Assembly: GCA_001534745.1 (NCBI GenBank)
Contig: CP013997.1
Coordinates: 2,542,001-2,606,000 of the forward strand
Source: Pseudomonas monteilii
Lineage (GTDB): Bacteria; Pseudomonadota; Gammaproteobacteria; Pseudomonadales; Pseudomonadaceae
Reading direction: 5' to 3'
Length of the DNA: 64,000 bases
The notes under the pieces were generated by a model. That model saw only the letters and a list, made by a program, of their open reading frames with translations, did no database searches and was not told the origin of the DNA. The position numbers were made by a program, and so were the translations under genes. Below are positions 63,356 through 64,000 of the stretch, in pieces (within the stretch, counting starts at the first letter, position 1; each line of letters begins with the position of its first letter).

Positions 63356-64000
63356 ATGACAGAGTTGGCACGTCTTAAGTTCTTCGCCACTCAGCCCCAT
63401 GACTGCAGCTACCTGCCGGAGCAACAGGCGACCACCCTGTTTCTCGATCCCAGCCAGCCGATGGACGTGCACGTTTACGCCGACCTGTCGGAAATGGGGT
63501 TTCGTCGCAGTGGCGATCATCTGTACCGTCCGCATTGCCAACAGTGCAGCGCGTGCGTGCCTGCGCGTATTCCAGCGGCACGCTTCACTCCCAATCGCCA
63601 GCAGCGGCGCATCCTCAAGCGCAATGCAGAACTGGACGTCACTGCCGCACGGCCGGCGTTCACCGAAGAGTATTTCGACCTGTACCGCCGCTACATCGAG
63701 CAGCGCCACGCCGACGGCGACATGTACCCGCCGAGTCGCGAGCAGTTCTCGACGTTCCTGGTGCGTGACCTGCCCTTCTGCTGGTTCTACGAGTTCCGCC
63801 TGGAGGGCCGGCTGCTGGCGATCGCGGTGTGCGACCTGCTGCCTAACGGTCTGTCTGCGGTCTACACCTTCTACGAGCCCGAGGAAGAACGACGCAGCCT
63901 GGGCCGCTATGCCATCCTGTGGCAGATCGGCGAAACGCTGCGCCGCAATCTGGACGCGGTGTACCTGGGCTACTGGATCAAGAATTGCCAGAAGATGAGC
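63356..64000 (+). CDS. bpt: Aspartate/glutamate leucyltransferase (Bpt/Ate1-like), 3' end cut by window
   Basis: First 215 residues of an arginyltransferase-type protein, open to the right edge. The N-terminal domain has the cysteine cluster HDCSYLP and [14 protein letters not shown], and the GNAT-like C-terminal part begins ([42 protein letters not shown]). Bacterial Bpt transfers Leu to N-terminal Asp/Glu. It starts at ATG 63356, 54 bp after aat, likely co-transcribed. Confidence 0.94.
   Translation, partial: MTELARLKFFATQPHDCSYLPEQQATTLFLDPSQPMDVHVYADLSEMGFRRSGDHLYRPHCQQCSACVPARIPAARFTPNRQQRRILKRNAELDVTAARPAFTEEYFDLYRRYIEQRHADGDMYPPSREQFSTFLVRDLPFCWFYEFRLEGRLLAIAVCDLLPNGLSAVYTFYEPEEERRSLGRYAILWQIGETLRRNLDAVYLGYWIKNCQKMS

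Overview
The window is GC-rich bacterial chromosome from Pseudomonas, most likely the P. putida group. The evidence is a set of family-typical neighbourhoods: mvaB - crcY small RNA - mgtC, yccA - tRNA-Ser(UGA) - tusDCBE, cysG - serS - crcB - rarA - lolA - ftsK, and aat - bpt. A Pseudomonas REP (BIME) array and several Pseudomonas-only small proteins agree with this. No plasmid, phage or IS backbone is seen.

Layout. 0-4 kb: end of a LiuR-like MerR regulator, mvaB, a sigma54-driven CrcY-type Crc/Hfq-titrating RNA, mgtC and a Tas-like aldo-keto reductase, then a REP array. 4-16 kb: secreted CAP protein, lone tyrosine recombinase, DUF1652 protein, ankyrin/NTF2 immunity-like protein, two divergent c-di-GMP enzymes (MHYT-GGDEF-EAL and Cache-GGDEF), UV-damage endonuclease, orphan ParA behind a PHO-box-like site, and a GH15 hydrolase. 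16-22 kb: DUF1330 gene divergent from a RibBA paralogue whose cyclohydrolase half lacks its zinc cysteines, followed by a complete polyamine-type ABC importer. Both promoter regions carry nearly the same palindrome. 22-30 kb: YebC protein, CHASE4-PAS-GGDEF-EAL protein, SDR, SLC13-type transporter and MASE1-GGDEF cyclase. 30-33.4 kb: small conserved proteins, NCS2 nucleobase permease, YccA/BI-1 protein and tRNA-Ser(UGA).

33.4-51.1 kb is accessory DNA between tRNA-Ser and tusD. Its core is a type VI secretion auxiliary operon on the minus strand: vgrG, a Tle3-type lipase effector, then four Tla3-family (DUF2875) genes interleaved with three stand-alone PAAR genes. The tla3-PAAR unit recurs at exactly 1825 bp, and nearly every gene junction overlaps by 4 bp. 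No T6SS structural genes are present, so the cluster must use an apparatus encoded elsewhere. A signal-peptide protein just upstream of vgrG is the best candidate for the missing periplasmic immunity protein. The flanks hold a DUF3829 lipoprotein, an NTF2-like protein, a GFA protein, a Mn riboswitch with mntP, and a GAF protein.

51.1-64 kb is core genome: tusDCBE for tRNA 2-thiolation with a TrpD2-like gene, a glutathionyl-hydroquinone reductase, then cysG, serS, crcB, rarA, lolA and ftsK on the minus strand, and aat and bpt (N-end rule transferases, the latter cut by the window edge). ftsK carries an apparent one-base deletion in its linker, splitting the membrane and motor halves into two frames.
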